Origin: a virus
DNA: 39,984 nt
Direction: 5' to 3' (one strand)
Virus record (IMG/VR): IMGVR_UViG_3300022539_000835
Location: 1-39,984 of that record
Shown here: piece after piece, positions 21,082-30,114 of the stretch
Layout: each line of letters begins with the position of its first letter
How positions within the stretch are numbered: position 1 is the first letter of the stretch
Translations under genes and position numbers: made by a program
The notes under the pieces: generated by a model
Seen by the model: only the letters and a program-made list of their open reading frames with translations
Told to the model about the DNA's origin: nothing
The model's database searches: none

Positions 21082-21320
21082 TGGTTCTCTATAAGATTAT
21101 CATTTTTGCTAGGGGTGAGAGTTCTAAACAAGATGAGGATAGCAATTGGTTTGATATTGTCTGGTATAAATTTGAAGTTCCCGAGATACATTTTCGTGGT
21201 CGAATAGAGCTTGAAAAGAAAAAAGACAACTGGGGGCAGATGAAAAAAGCAATTAAGGAAAAATTGATTGAACAATTAGAAAGTCTTTTTGAACTTATTG
21301 AGTACGAAGAGGAGATTTAA
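21081..21320 (+). CDS. Hypothetical protein, 79 aa
   Basis: A mixed protein with a beta-like start (VLYKIIIFARGE, FDIVWYKFEV) and an acidic helix at the end (KLIEQLESLFELIEYEEEI). ATG 21081 overlaps the LamG stop (TAATG). It overlaps the next gene by one base. Function unknown. Confidence 0.55.
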   Translation: MVLYKIIIFARGESSKQDEDSNWFDIVWYKFEVPEIHFRGRIELEKKKDNWGQMKKAIKEKLIEQLESLFELIEYEEEI

Positions 21321-21493
21321 TGCCCAAGGGATTTGAAGAATGCCGAAGAAAAGGGGGAAGAATACGCACCATAAAGCCCAAAGGTAAGAAGTCCAATGTC
21401 TATCTTCACGTTTGTTATCTTAATGGGAAATCGTATCCGGGTGAGACAAAAAGGGCTGAAACGCCACTAGCTAGACAACTGGGGAAAAAGTAG
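21320..21493 (+). CDS. Small basic protein, 57 aa
   Basis: A Lys/Arg-rich product (KGFEECRRKGGRIRTIKPKG, then NVYLHVCYLNGKSYPGE) of a type often found as a small conserved gene near phage portal genes. GAGGAG precedes the ATG, and the portal gene follows directly (TAG-ATG). It may bind DNA or RNA. Confidence 0.65.
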   Translation: MPKGFEECRRKGGRIRTIKPKGKKSNVYLHVCYLNGKSYPGETKRAETPLARQLGKK

Positions 21494-23212
21494 ATGCCAA
21501 GGATTTTAGATTTAGAAAAGTGGAAAGAAAAGGTAAAGGGTGGTCAGCAGTTTCAGACAAAATATGGAAATAGTAAAGCATGGAATGGTTACTACAAAAT
21601 GTATCGTGGAGAATTCAAGAAGGGGGTTATTCCAGCCAATCTTTTATTTCCTCTCTGCCGCTCTTTGATACCCCGAGTTTATTTTAGAGATCCCAAAGTT
21701 TCGGTTATTGCGGCTAGGTCTGGATATGAACTTCAGGCTAAGGTGGTAGAGGCGGTGGATAACTGGCTCATTCGGGAGATCAATCTTAAATACCAGATAA
21801 AGTTGATGATCCAGGATAGCTTCTTTTATGGAACTGGGCCAGGCATTCACGGATTTGATTCTGAGTGGGGATTTAAAGCCTCCGATCAATTAGCCAAAAG
21901 CTACTATAAAGAGATGGGGATAGAGGTTCCCGAGAAGGAAGTTCATCAGGATGTAAAGATTAAGAACGGGATGCCCTGGTTTTTGAGGGTGCAGCCAGAC
22001 GATTTTATAGTTCCCTGGGGAACGGTAGATATAGACTCTGCTCCCTGGTGTGCTTATCGGGTTTATAGAACTCTGGATGAGGTTAAAAAAGACCCCATTT
22101 ATGAGAATAAGAAAGATCTTTCGGCTACTTACTCTCAGAAGGTTGATCCTGATAGGCAATCGGGAAGAGAGGATGAGGCACCCGTTTCCTCTGCTCTGGG
22201 AGTCGAGGAGCAGGAGTATGTGGAGCTCTGGACAATCCATGATGCTAGAGAGAAAAAAATTATGGTTATGGCTCCTAATCACGATAAGTGGCTGCGGCAC
22301 GAAGATGATGATTTGCAAATTGAAGGGCTTCCTGTTCAGGTGTTGCAGTTTAATCCCGATGGTCGCCAGTTCTGGGCTGTACCAGACGCAAAGATAATTT
22401 TACCTCAGCAGCTTGAGTTAAATGAGATTAGAACTCAGCAAATGAAACACAGAAGGCTTTGCACTCTTAAAATACTCTACGACAAGAGCAAGATAGGAAA
22501 GGATGAATTGAATAAATTATTATCTGAAGATGTTGGTCCTGGTGTAGCTGTAACTGGGTCTCCTGGTGAGAGCGTACTTCTGGTTACTCCTACTATGCCG
22601 CAGGCTTTATCTCTGGATGCACAAGAAGTAAGAGGTGATGTTCGAGAGATGGTGGGCTTTAGCAGAGAAGCAACGGGTCAGTTTGCCGGGCCTCCCCGAA
22701 AAACAAAGTACGAGGTTCAGGCAGTGAGAGAAGCTCATATGATCAGAATAGATGAGCGAAGGGATATGGTTGCCGATTTATTGACCAGCATTATTAGAAA
22801 AATCAATCAACAGATTTTCTCCTGGTGGACAACTGAGCAGGTTATTCCAGTCGTAGGTGAAGACCTTGCTATGCACTGGGTCTCCTATACTGGGCCAGAG
22901 ATAAGGGGAGAGTATAGCTATAAAGTTGATCCCGAGTCGGGAACACCAGTTACCGAAGAGACAAGGCGAGAGGAAGCATTTATGATGTTTGAGACTTTTA
23001 AGGGTGATCCGATGATTAATCAGATGGAACTTAGAAAACATGTTCTTTCTCAATTCAGGGGAGTTAATCCTGATAAATTCTTAGTTGAGCAACAACCCAT
23101 GGGTGCTCCAGGTATGGAGGGAGTTATCCCCATGGGTCAAGCGATGGGAAGGGGTAGAATTGCTCCTATGCCACAATTGCCTCCTCCTGGAGGCAAGCGT
23201 GCCGCAGTATAG
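21494..23212 (+). CDS. Portal protein, 572 aa
   Basis: The size, position after terminase and before scaffold and capsid, and the helical layout (YYKMYRGEFKKGVIP; PANLLFPLCRSLIPRVYFRD; the long central part with ILPQQLELNEIRTQQMKHRR) fit portal (head-tail connector) proteins of podoviruses, which form the dodecameric ring for DNA passage. The C-terminus is Met/Gly/Pro-rich and flexible. It starts directly after the previous stop. No single catalytic motif exists for this family. Confidence 0.8.
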   Translation: MPRILDLEKWKEKVKGGQQFQTKYGNSKAWNGYYKMYRGEFKKGVIPANLLFPLCRSLIPRVYFRDPKVSVIAARSGYELQAKVVEAVDNWLIREINLKYQIKLMIQDSFFYGTGPGIHGFDSEWGFKASDQLAKSYYKEMGIEVPEKEVHQDVKIKNGMPWFLRVQPDDFIVPWGTVDIDSAPWCAYRVYRTLDEVKKDPIYENKKDLSATYSQKVDPDRQSGREDEAPVSSALGVEEQEYVELWTIHDAREKKIMVMAPNHDKWLRHEDDDLQIEGLPVQVLQFNPDGRQFWAVPDAKIILPQQLELNEIRTQQMKHRRLCTLKILYDKSKIGKDELNKLLSEDVGPGVAVTGSPGESVLLVTPTMPQALSLDAQEVRGDVREMVGFSREATGQFAGPPRKTKYEVQAVREAHMIRIDERRDMVADLLTSIIRKINQQIFSWWTTEQVIPVVGEDLAMHWVSYTGPEIRGEYSYKVDPESGTPVTEETRREEAFMMFETFKGDPMINQMELRKHVLSQFRGVNPDKFLVEQQPMGAPGMEGVIPMGQAMGRGRIAPMPQLPPPGGKRAAV

Positions 23213-23552
23213 GTATCATTGTGAGAATTGCGGGAATGAGTTCTCTAAATTTAAGAGCATTGCTACGAGACATAATATTAAATGTGAGTGCGGGGCAAAG
23301 CCAGAGATTGTTATTGTAAAGTGTGCTACTCATTTCTTTCCCGAAGGACTCTGGCGAGAGATGAGTTATAAGGGAGAGCATATATCCAGCAAAGGAAAGC
23401 TCAAGGAAGAGTGTTATAAGCGAGGGATGATTAGTCCCTATTTTGACATTTATCCACGTAATAGTGGATTGGAGGAAGAAAGCGATGAAAGAGAAAGTAA
23501 AAGCAGGAAGGCCGAAGAAGCGAAAGAAAAAGAGCAAAGCGATAATCATTGA
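23199..23552 (+). CDS. FmdB-like zinc-ribbon protein, 117 aa
   Basis: YRYHCENCGNEF, then CECG after a spacer, resembles the FmdB-type regulatory zinc ribbon. The start is GTG 23199, backed by GGAGG five bases upstream within the portal gene, which it overlaps by 14 bases; upstream in-frame starts would lie deep in the portal gene. The C-terminus is strongly charged. Role unknown, maybe a virion or assembly accessory. Confidence 0.65.
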   Translation: MPQYRYHCENCGNEFSKFKSIATRHNIKCECGAKPEIVIVKCATHFFPEGLWREMSYKGEHISSKGKLKEECYKRGMISPYFDIYPRNSGLEEESDERESKSRKAEEAKEKEQSDNH

Positions 23553-23715
23553 TTTTGCGGGAAGTGTTGTTAAGGCTCGTTTTATTAACGACACGGAGAT
23601 TCCTTTTAGGGGTTCAGATCTCGACAAAGCCTACAAAGCGATGAGAAGAGGCTTATTCGAGTATAAAAGAAAATTAAGAGCAAAACTAGAAAAGGAGGCT
23701 ATTGAAAATGCCTGA
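23485..23715 (+). CDS. Basic small protein, 76 aa
   Basis: The N-terminus is a cluster of basic residues (KAGRPKKRKKKSK, AT-hook-like), followed by a folded part (AIIIDFAGSVVKARFINDTE) and a charged helix. ATG 23485 has GGAGGAAG upstream. It overlaps both neighbours. It could bind DNA during packaging; unproven. Confidence 0.6.
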   Translation: MKEKVKAGRPKKRKKKSKAIIIDFAGSVVKARFINDTEIPFRGSDLDKAYKAMRRGLFEYKRKLRAKLEKEAIENA

Positions 23716-24364
23716 CGAAATTATCAAAAGCGAAGAGATTCAAAATGCTAGTGGCGATGATACTAGCCAAGAAAAACAAGAAAAAACCGAGAAGGTGGAA
23801 GTCTCCAAAGAGGAAGTTGAGGTTCTGAAAGCGGATAAACAAAAAACGCAACAGGAGCTCGATGCCTTGAAAGCAACTGTTTATTCTGAGGACTATGTTA
23901 ATTATCTTCAGAGTAAGCAAACTGCTCAAACTCAAGCGCCCCAAGAAAACTTGGAGTTTCTTTCTCAGAAAGAGTTAATAAACCTGGTTAGAAAAGAAAG
24001 GCAACAGGACTTACAGCATCTTCGGATGGGAATAGCGGGTCAACAGCAAGAAGTTGCTACAACTCAACAGATTAAACAGGCTCAAAAGGATCACGCTGAT
24101 TTTGAGACTCGCAGGCCAACTTTGAAAAAGATAGCTGAGAGAATTGGTGGAGGTCTTACGGCTGAGGATGCCTGCGGACTGGATTATTATTATCAGCATA
24201 GAGATGAGATACTGAAGAAAAGTCCACCACCAAGATCCACAGAGAAACCAACGGGTACTTCTTCTGGGACAATGAAGAAAACCCAGTTTGATGAGAAAGA
24301 AGCACTTGAGGAGGCAGCAAGGCAAGTAGGATTAGAGGAGGCTTTAGCTAAACACGAAAAGTAA
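23708..24364 (+). CDS. Scaffolding protein, 218 aa
   Basis: Acidic and highly charged helices, Gln-rich, and low in hydrophobics (KTEKVEVSKEEVEVLKADKQ), located directly before the major capsid gene: this is the character of phage scaffolding proteins, which guide procapsid assembly and then leave. ATG 23708 was chosen over TTG 23702 because of the spacing to AGGAGG. The C-terminal basic helix (residues about 193-218) fits the coat-binding part. Confidence 0.75.
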   Translation: MPDEIIKSEEIQNASGDDTSQEKQEKTEKVEVSKEEVEVLKADKQKTQQELDALKATVYSEDYVNYLQSKQTAQTQAPQENLEFLSQKELINLVRKERQQDLQHLRMGIAGQQQEVATTQQIKQAQKDHADFETRRPTLKKIAERIGGGLTAEDACGLDYYYQHRDEILKKSPPPRSTEKPTGTSSGTMKKTQFDEKEALEEAARQVGLEEALAKHEK

Positions 24365-24394
24365 CTTCTCGGTAAAAACTAAGAGGTAAAATAA

Positions 24395-25372
24395 ATGGCT
24401 ATAAATCTTACCGAGACTTTTGACAATATGTACACCACAACCTGGCAGCTTATGAGAAAAGCGGCTGAGGATGTGATATTCACTTCTACACCATTTTGGT
24501 TCTGGCTTACCAGCAAGGGAAAACGCAGAACCGAGACGGGTGGAAGGTGGATTGGGGTTCCTCTAATGTATGCCAAGAATACTACGGTAGCCGCTATTGG
24601 TAAGGGCGGAACTGTAAGTATTTCTGATGTGGAGCACCTCACCACTGCAAAGTATGACTGGAAGTATATTGCGGGTAGTGTAGTACGATACTTTGTAGAA
24701 GAGCAGGAGAATAGAGGTAAATCTCAGATTATCAATTTGGTTAAATCCAAGCTCGATAATCTAAAACTCAGTCTCATAGATAAGCTGGAAACTGATGCTT
24801 TTGGTGATGGGACGGGTGATAGTGGAATGACTATCGGTGGACTGGATGGATATATAAAAGAAGCTCCGGCAACAGGAACTATAGCTGGAATTAACAGGGC
24901 TAGTTATGACTGGTGGAGAAATCAGTATAAGGATCTCTCAGCTAAGGAAATCAGTGTTTACATGGTAGATTATATGAGAGTCCTTTTCAATGACTGTGCT
25001 AAAGGTGCCGGGGTTGATCATCCTGATTTTCTTATGACTGACCAGGGTTCCTATGAAGATTACATGAAGGAAGCGGATGAGATTCATCGAATAGTCAATA
25101 AGAACTTGTTTGATGCTGGCTTTGAGAACTTGGAGTTCATGGGAGTTCCCCTAACCTGGTCTGCTGCCTGTAAAGAGAATTCAATGTATTTCTTGAATTC
25201 TAAGTATATCGAATGGGTGGCTCAGGAAGGAGCGAATTTTGCTATGACTGATTGGAAATCCATTCCAAATCAGGTTAATGACCGAGTAGCTCAGGTAATC
25301 GTGGCTGGTAATCTTGTCTTTACGAATTTCGAAAGACAGGGTGTGTTGTTTGATATTGGAGAGACAAGTTAG
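24395..25372 (+). CDS. Major capsid protein, 325 aa
   Basis: Position (after portal and scaffold), length and layout fit an HK97-fold coat protein: N-terminal helix (WQLMRKAAEDVIFTSTPFWF), the beta-rich middle, and the C-terminal strands (VAQVIVAGNLVFTNFERQG). No cleavage site was identified. It is followed by a perfect hairpin (25391-25414), which may help keep this message at a high level. Confidence 0.75.
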   Translation: MAINLTETFDNMYTTTWQLMRKAAEDVIFTSTPFWFWLTSKGKRRTETGGRWIGVPLMYAKNTTVAAIGKGGTVSISDVEHLTTAKYDWKYIAGSVVRYFVEEQENRGKSQIINLVKSKLDNLKLSLIDKLETDAFGDGTGDSGMTIGGLDGYIKEAPATGTIAGINRASYDWWRNQYKDLSAKEISVYMVDYMRVLFNDCAKGAGVDHPDFLMTDQGSYEDYMKEADEIHRIVNKNLFDAGFENLEFMGVPLTWSAACKENSMYFLNSKYIEWVAQEGANFAMTDWKSIPNQVNDRVAQVIVAGNLVFTNFERQGVLFDIGETS

Positions 25373-25390
25373 TAAGTAAATAATCCTTCT

Positions 25391-25414
25391 GGGGCTGGAA
25401 CGCTAACCAGCCCC
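25391..25414 (+). promoter_or_regulatory. Perfect hairpin after the capsid gene
   Basis: GGGGCTGG (25391-25398) pairs with CCAGCCCC (25407-25414) over eight bases with an eight-base loop. No T-run follows, so it is probably not a full terminator. It may protect the 3' end of the capsid message or set the level of the next gene. Confidence 0.6.
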
Positions 25415-25452
25415 TTGAGGTAAGCCAAAAATACCAAAAGGAGGGTAATAAA

Positions 25453-26271
25453 ATGGCTGAAGTTGAACACATTGGACCAGTGCAGGGCTTTGTATCACAA
25501 GAAGCTACCATTGCTCCAAAACAGGGGATTTATGAAACAAGAGACAAAGCAGTTTGTCGCTTGGGTACAAGAATTAGAGTTGGGCCGAGAGTTTTCTACT
25601 ATGCCAAGTATGTAGCAGATACGGCTGCGGGATATTTGGTGGGTCAAGACGAGAGTGCTGGGAGTATAGTTGATACTGATAATGTCATTGTCTGTGATGG
25701 AAACTACGCTGCGGCTGCGGGAGCTACTAAGGTCGAGATTCTTCTAGCTGCTCAAACTAAGGATAACTGGGTAGATGGTTTTTTCCACATTACTGATGGT
25801 GCTGGAATAGGTTACTGCTATGGAATTAAGAGAAACAGTAAAACTGGGGAAAAACTCTATCCAACTGACCCAGCTCTTAATGCAACTACCTCATTTATGC
25901 TTGAGCTTTACGATCCAATAGTAGTAGCCCTTGGGAATGACGCAACTGATTTTGCTATCACGGGTTGTCTCTATGATAACCTACGACAAGCGGTTTCTGG
26001 TGCGGCAGACGACGATTGTGCTATGGGAGTTGCTCCCACGGCAATTGATGTATCGGAGGCTCCGTATGGTTGGCTGCAAACGTGGGGACCATGCACCGCT
26101 CTTGCTGATACTTCTGCGGTTGGGGCCAAGGGAAGTGTAGCGTGTGTGAGTGATGGCACCGAAGGAGCAGTTCAGGTTTCTGACGTTTTCACCGAGCATT
26201 TCGTTGGTTACATACTAGAAGTGGGTGATGCTGCTGGATGTATGGCATTGTATCTAATGATACAACCGTAA
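25453..26271 (+). CDS. Capsid-associated structural protein, 272 aa
   Basis: The product is beta-rich with many Gly/Ala/Asp turns (VCDGNYAAAAGATKVEILLA, GDAAGCMALYLMI). It follows the major capsid gene, with AAAGGAGGG as ribosome site. Such proteins often are minor head or decoration proteins. It is followed by another GC-rich hairpin (26285-26332). Family unknown. Confidence 0.6.
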   Translation: MAEVEHIGPVQGFVSQEATIAPKQGIYETRDKAVCRLGTRIRVGPRVFYYAKYVADTAAGYLVGQDESAGSIVDTDNVIVCDGNYAAAAGATKVEILLAAQTKDNWVDGFFHITDGAGIGYCYGIKRNSKTGEKLYPTDPALNATTSFMLELYDPIVVALGNDATDFAITGCLYDNLRQAVSGAADDDCAMGVAPTAIDVSEAPYGWLQTWGPCTALADTSAVGAKGSVACVSDGTEGAVQVSDVFTEHFVGYILEVGDAAGCMALYLMIQP

Positions 26272-26284
26272 GAGGAAAAATAAC

Positions 26285-26332
26285 GGGGGAGGGAAACGGT
26301 TGAACTCCGACACTCCTCCCCCTCCTAAAAAT
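26285..26332 (+). promoter_or_regulatory. GC-rich hairpin between structural genes
   Basis: GGGGGAGG (26285-26292) pairs perfectly with CCTCCCCC (26325-26332), with a loop of 32 bases. No T-run follows. The downstream ribosome site GGAGGA is close to the 3' arm, so folding could influence translation of the next gene. Confidence 0.55.
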
Positions 26333-26343
26333 GGAGGAATTAA

Positions 26344-26664
26344 ATGGCAACTTATGCAAGTACTACAACTGTGGATCATCCGAGAGCTGAGAGAATATCT
26401 CGCAATCTAGGTATGGTTATTGGTAAGTGTGACATCACAACCTATAGCACGACTGGGGCTGAGATTACCGACATTACCAAGTATTTCAAAACAGTTAAGC
26501 GGGTAGTTTGTGATGGCACAACCGATAATCTGTACCCGGTTCGCTGGGATACCACTGACAAGTGTTTCCATTGCTTTACCATTACTAACACCAGTGGCCC
26601 GATGACTGAACTTGCTAGTGGCGATGCGGGTGAGGTAAACTTTATTGCTACAGGGATGATTTAA
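26344..26664 (+). CDS. Structural protein, 106 aa
   Basis: A beta-rich product (TTYSTTGAEITDITKYFKTV, CFHCFTITNTSGP) located between the capsid and adaptor genes. It overlaps the next gene by one base (TAATG). It may be a head-stabilising or decoration protein. Not recognised. Confidence 0.55.
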   Translation: MATYASTTTVDHPRAERISRNLGMVIGKCDITTYSTTGAEITDITKYFKTVKRVVCDGTTDNLYPVRWDTTDKCFHCFTITNTSGPMTELASGDAGEVNFIATGMI

Positions 26665-27350
26665 TGGCGTTGAATAGAGGCGAGATTGTTACTGAAGTTG
26701 AAGGTGTAACAGGTAGAACTGATAAGACTACCGAGATTCAAACCTATGTTGGTTGGGCCCTGAAGCGTATAACCAGGGCCCATATGTGGAGTGAGCTGGA
26801 TACCTTTGACAAAACGACTATGGACACAACCTCTGCTGCTGATACGGCAGCCCTTCCCACTAATTGCCGAGTTATCCTGAGTTTGGTTTTAGAAGATAGC
26901 GCTAACTCTAGGAAGCTACATAAGGTTTTACCTCGCTATTATGATAAGATTGTCTCTGACCCTTCTCAATATACAACGGGCAAACCCAACTGGTATATCA
27001 GAGAAGGGACTCAGGTTAGATTTTTCAGGTATCCCGATACTGCTTATGATGTCTGGATTAGATACTCTAAGTGGGCTTCTGACGTTACCACCGATGGCGA
27101 GACACCAGATTTAACCAACAAGGATGATTTAATTGTCTCGGCTACAGCCTTAGAGCTTTCTTATTCCATTGGTGATGTTAATGACATAAAGATGTGGGAG
27201 GCTCGATATAATAGAATGCTGGTTATGGCAGTAAGAGGTGATATGGAAGACCCAGATTGGAGTCCCGTAGCTAGAGGATATGATTCTGGTGCTGAGGGTG
27301 GTTCTATCGGAGAATATTGGGCTAATCCTTTTGTGAAAGAGGTGGATTGA
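26664..27350 (+). CDS. Head-tail adaptor protein, 228 aa
   Basis: The N-terminal helices (EIQTYVGWALKRITRAHMW), the size of about 230 residues and the position between capsid and nozzle fit the podovirus adaptor (gp4/gp11-like), the ring that joins portal and tail. Overlap with the next start (TGATG) shows tight packing. Assignment is by layout and pattern, not by a catalytic motif. Confidence 0.65.
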   Translation: MALNRGEIVTEVEGVTGRTDKTTEIQTYVGWALKRITRAHMWSELDTFDKTTMDTTSAADTAALPTNCRVILSLVLEDSANSRKLHKVLPRYYDKIVSDPSQYTTGKPNWYIREGTQVRFFRYPDTAYDVWIRYSKWASDVTTDGETPDLTNKDDLIVSATALELSYSIGDVNDIKMWEARYNRMLVMAVRGDMEDPDWSPVARGYDSGAEGGSIGEYWANPFVKEVD

Positions 27351-27808
27351 TGGCCTATGGTCCTGATGTAGCTACTGGTGGAACACCTTCTGCAAGTGCT
27401 GACAGCGAAAGTTCTGTAGCTGAGGCCTTTAATGATATTTGGGATAGCGACACCAACAGATGGAATAGTGGCACATCAGGAACTCATTGGCTAAAATATG
27501 ATTTAGGTGATGGAAATGCCAAAACAGTAATTAAATACTATTTTCAAAGTCATATTAGTGGGGCAGACTTCCATCCTACTGCTTGGACATTTGAAGGTTC
27601 TAATAACGATTCGGACTGGGATGTTTTAGATACTCAATCAGGTATTTCTTGGAATCCTAATGATGAGAAAAAATCCTTTACTTTTTCCAACACTACTGCT
27701 TATCGTTATTATAGAATTGTTATGACCGTCACGACGGGTAATGCTTATATTATTCATGAAATGGACATGATGGAGAGAAGCCTACAATCACCAATATTTA
27801 TGGAATAA
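27350..27808 (+). CDS. Discoidin (F5/8 type C)-like protein, 152 aa
   Basis: The core HPTAWTFEGSNNDSDWDVLD and the later YRYYRIVMTVT are typical of F5/8 type C domains, a beta sandwich that often binds glycans. The entire protein is about one domain. It lies within the tail genes, so a receptor-binding or virion-surface role is likely. It starts at ATG overlapping the previous stop. Confidence 0.75.
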   Translation: MAYGPDVATGGTPSASADSESSVAEAFNDIWDSDTNRWNSGTSGTHWLKYDLGDGNAKTVIKYYFQSHISGADFHPTAWTFEGSNNDSDWDVLDTQSGISWNPNDEKKSFTFSNTTAYRYYRIVMTVTTGNAYIIHEMDMMERSLQSPIFME

Positions 27809-27820
27809 AAGGAGTAAATT

Positions 27821-28300
27821 ATGGCAGCAATAGGAAGCTGGAATAAAGCCAAGCCCGCAGGAACAGATTCGCTAAAAACTTCGGATGATTTAATAAGAGC
27901 TAATTGGTCAGCCATAGAGACTTGCCTGCCACAACTTGCTGATTCTTCTAAAGGTTCTGGAGCTCTAGCCTGGTGCTATGATTCTAATGCAGCTACGGGA
28001 GCGAAGATTTCCTCAGTAGTAATGCCCTGGGCTGTAACTCTTCTTAAGGCGAAAGCCTACGCTGATACCGCTCCGACTGGTGCAGCACTTCTTGTGGATA
28101 TAAACAAAAATGGTAGTTCAGTTCTTACAACCTCTACATTGGTCACGATTGCCGATGGAAGTAATGCTGGCTCTTCTGGTACTCCAAGTGTTACGGCTGT
28201 AGCGCTAGGCGATAGACTTTCTTATGACATAGACCAGGTTGGTTCAACTACGGCTGGTGGAGACCACTTAACTATAACTCTATATTACAACCGAGCTTAA
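27821..28300 (+). CDS. Tail-associated protein, 159 aa
   Basis: The first part (residues about 10-35) has a tail-fibre-like look (TDSLKTSDDLIRANWSAIE). The second half is beta-rich (ALLVDINKNGSSVLTTSTLV, RLSYDIDQVG, TITLYYN), like a trimerising or receptor-contact domain in tail fibres. It is placed right before the nozzle gene. Function inferred. Confidence 0.6.
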   Translation: MAAIGSWNKAKPAGTDSLKTSDDLIRANWSAIETCLPQLADSSKGSGALAWCYDSNAATGAKISSVVMPWAVTLLKAKAYADTAPTGAALLVDINKNGSSVLTTSTLVTIADGSNAGSSGTPSVTAVALGDRLSYDIDQVGSTTAGGDHLTITLYYNRA

Positions 28301-28301
28301 T

Positions 28302-29819
28302 ATGCCTGAGATTAAAATTAGACCAATACCACTGCCCAAAAAGGGATTAGAATATAGAAAAGCGGGTTGGGAGTTAGAGCCAGGTTTCTCTCCTAACGCT
28401 CAGAATTTCTGGATTTACAGAAGCATAGGGAAAAAAAGAACTGGTCAGGTCAATTTTGGGAATGGATTACCTTTTACTGGGGAGCCAGTGGGAGCAGTGG
28501 TTGAGTTTGAGACCTTTGCGGGAGATAACTTCCTTTTAGCTATTACTACGGGAGATATTTATAAATATGATTCAACTACTGATACTTGGGGTTCTTTATC
28601 GGGCTCTTTGTCAGGAGATATAGATTATCCGGTCTCTTTTACGGAGATGAACGATAAACTCATTTTTACCAACTACATTGACAATATAAAGAAATGGACG
28701 GGAAATGGAGATGTGGCTAATTTGGGGGGAGCTACTAATTATAAGGCAAAGATAATTCGTCAATTCTATAATCATCTTATGCTTCTCAATACAATGGAAA
28801 GTGGCAACGCTGTTCCTCAAAGAGTTAGGTGGTCTGATGTGGGAGACCCAGAGGACTGGGACACAGGAGATGCTGGAACTAACGATTTAGTTGATTTCCC
28901 TGGCTGGATTATAGGGGCCGACCTTTTAGGCGATCATCTAGTTATTTACAAAGAGGATTGTATTATCCTTTGTGATTGGGCTGGGGGAACATCTATTTTT
29001 GCTTTTGTAACTAAAGTTTCAGGAAGCGGGCTTTTTGCTCAAGGAAGCCTGGTTAATATCAAAGATAGGCACTTTTTCTTGGGGACTGATAATGTTTATT
29101 CCTATGATGGCTCAAATATTGTCTATCCTATTGGTAATTCTATTAAACACGAACTTTTTTCTACTCTTAATGCACCGTATAAAGATAGGATTTTTGCCTT
29201 TAAGCTAGATCAATATAATCAATACTGGCTTTGTATTCCAACGACAGGAGAATATCCAGATACAGCCTGGGTATATAATTGGGAAGAGAAATCTTGGTTT
29301 AAGTTCAAATTAAGTGCTACGGCAGGGGGATTATGGAAAGCTCAGGCTACCACCTCTTGGGATGCTATTGATGCTACTTGGGATGAGTTATCGCAATCCT
29401 GGGATGATAAGGTTTTCTCAGAAGTTTTCTCGGCTCTATTCTTCGGAACAAGCGATGGATATGTCCGAAGATACAATTATCTCTCCATCAATGATGCTGG
29501 CTCTGCCATTGACGGATATTTTGAGACTCCAGATTATACGGTAAAGGAAGAGAAATCAGATCGCCCCCTGATTGGTAGATGGTTGGGAGTAAGATTTTAT
29601 GGCAAGGGAGATGGAGTAACAATTGATTATTCCACTGACGAGGGGACAAGCTGGACGAATGCGGGAACTGTAACCTTAACTTCCTCCTGGGTAGAATATA
29701 CCCAGAACTTTGATGTAACGGCTGATAGATGTCGAATAAGATTTCGCAATAATACTGAATCTGAAACTTTTGAGATTCAATCAAAATACGACCTTATGTA
29801 TCAGGAAAAAGCACAGTGA
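28302..29819 (+). CDS. Tail nozzle / beta-propeller protein, 505 aa
   Basis: The protein has repeated beta-propeller-like blades (AITTGDIYKYDSTTDTWGSL, ALFFGTSDGYVRRYNYLS, and VYNWEEKSWFKF), as in the P22 gp10/T7 gp12-type tail nozzle that closes the short tail. Length and position after the adaptor support this. The C-terminal part is an added beta domain. It overlaps the next gene by four bases. Confidence 0.7.
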   Translation: MPEIKIRPIPLPKKGLEYRKAGWELEPGFSPNAQNFWIYRSIGKKRTGQVNFGNGLPFTGEPVGAVVEFETFAGDNFLLAITTGDIYKYDSTTDTWGSLSGSLSGDIDYPVSFTEMNDKLIFTNYIDNIKKWTGNGDVANLGGATNYKAKIIRQFYNHLMLLNTMESGNAVPQRVRWSDVGDPEDWDTGDAGTNDLVDFPGWIIGADLLGDHLVIYKEDCIILCDWAGGTSIFAFVTKVSGSGLFAQGSLVNIKDRHFFLGTDNVYSYDGSNIVYPIGNSIKHELFSTLNAPYKDRIFAFKLDQYNQYWLCIPTTGEYPDTAWVYNWEEKSWFKFKLSATAGGLWKAQATTSWDAIDATWDELSQSWDDKVFSEVFSALFFGTSDGYVRRYNYLSINDAGSAIDGYFETPDYTVKEEKSDRPLIGRWLGVRFYGKGDGVTIDYSTDEGTSWTNAGTVTLTSSWVEYTQNFDVTADRCRIRFRNNTESETFEIQSKYDLMYQEKAQ

Positions 29820-30100
29820 GAGTAAAAACTCCAAAGTCTATAACTTGGCCTGAACTTCCCGAAGAGATGCCAGAAGAGCAAAAGGTGTTTTTTAGAAAAT
29901 GGCAGATTCTACTTGATGATTTAGTAAGAGATATACATCAGGATATTTCTAATGGTAATATTTCCTTTAAGATTTCATCTTCAGCTCCCACAGTGAGTGA
30001 TTTAAATGAGGGTGAGTTTTTCCTGTATGACAATGGAGTGAGCGTAAGAAGATTATATACAAGAATAAATGGTGTCTTACGGTATTTGAATATGACGTAA
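29816..30100 (+). CDS. Hypothetical tail-region protein, 94 aa
   Basis: GTG start overlapping the previous stop. The N-terminal half is helical (EEQKVFFRKWQILLDDLVRD), and the C-terminal half is beta (EGEFFLYDNGVSVRRLYTRI), a pattern seen in small phage virion proteins that display a strand-turn end. Function unknown. Confidence 0.6.
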   Translation: MRVKTPKSITWPELPEEMPEEQKVFFRKWQILLDDLVRDIHQDISNGNISFKISSSAPTVSDLNEGEFFLYDNGVSVRRLYTRINGVLRYLNMT

Positions 30101-30114
30101 AGGAGGAAACAACA

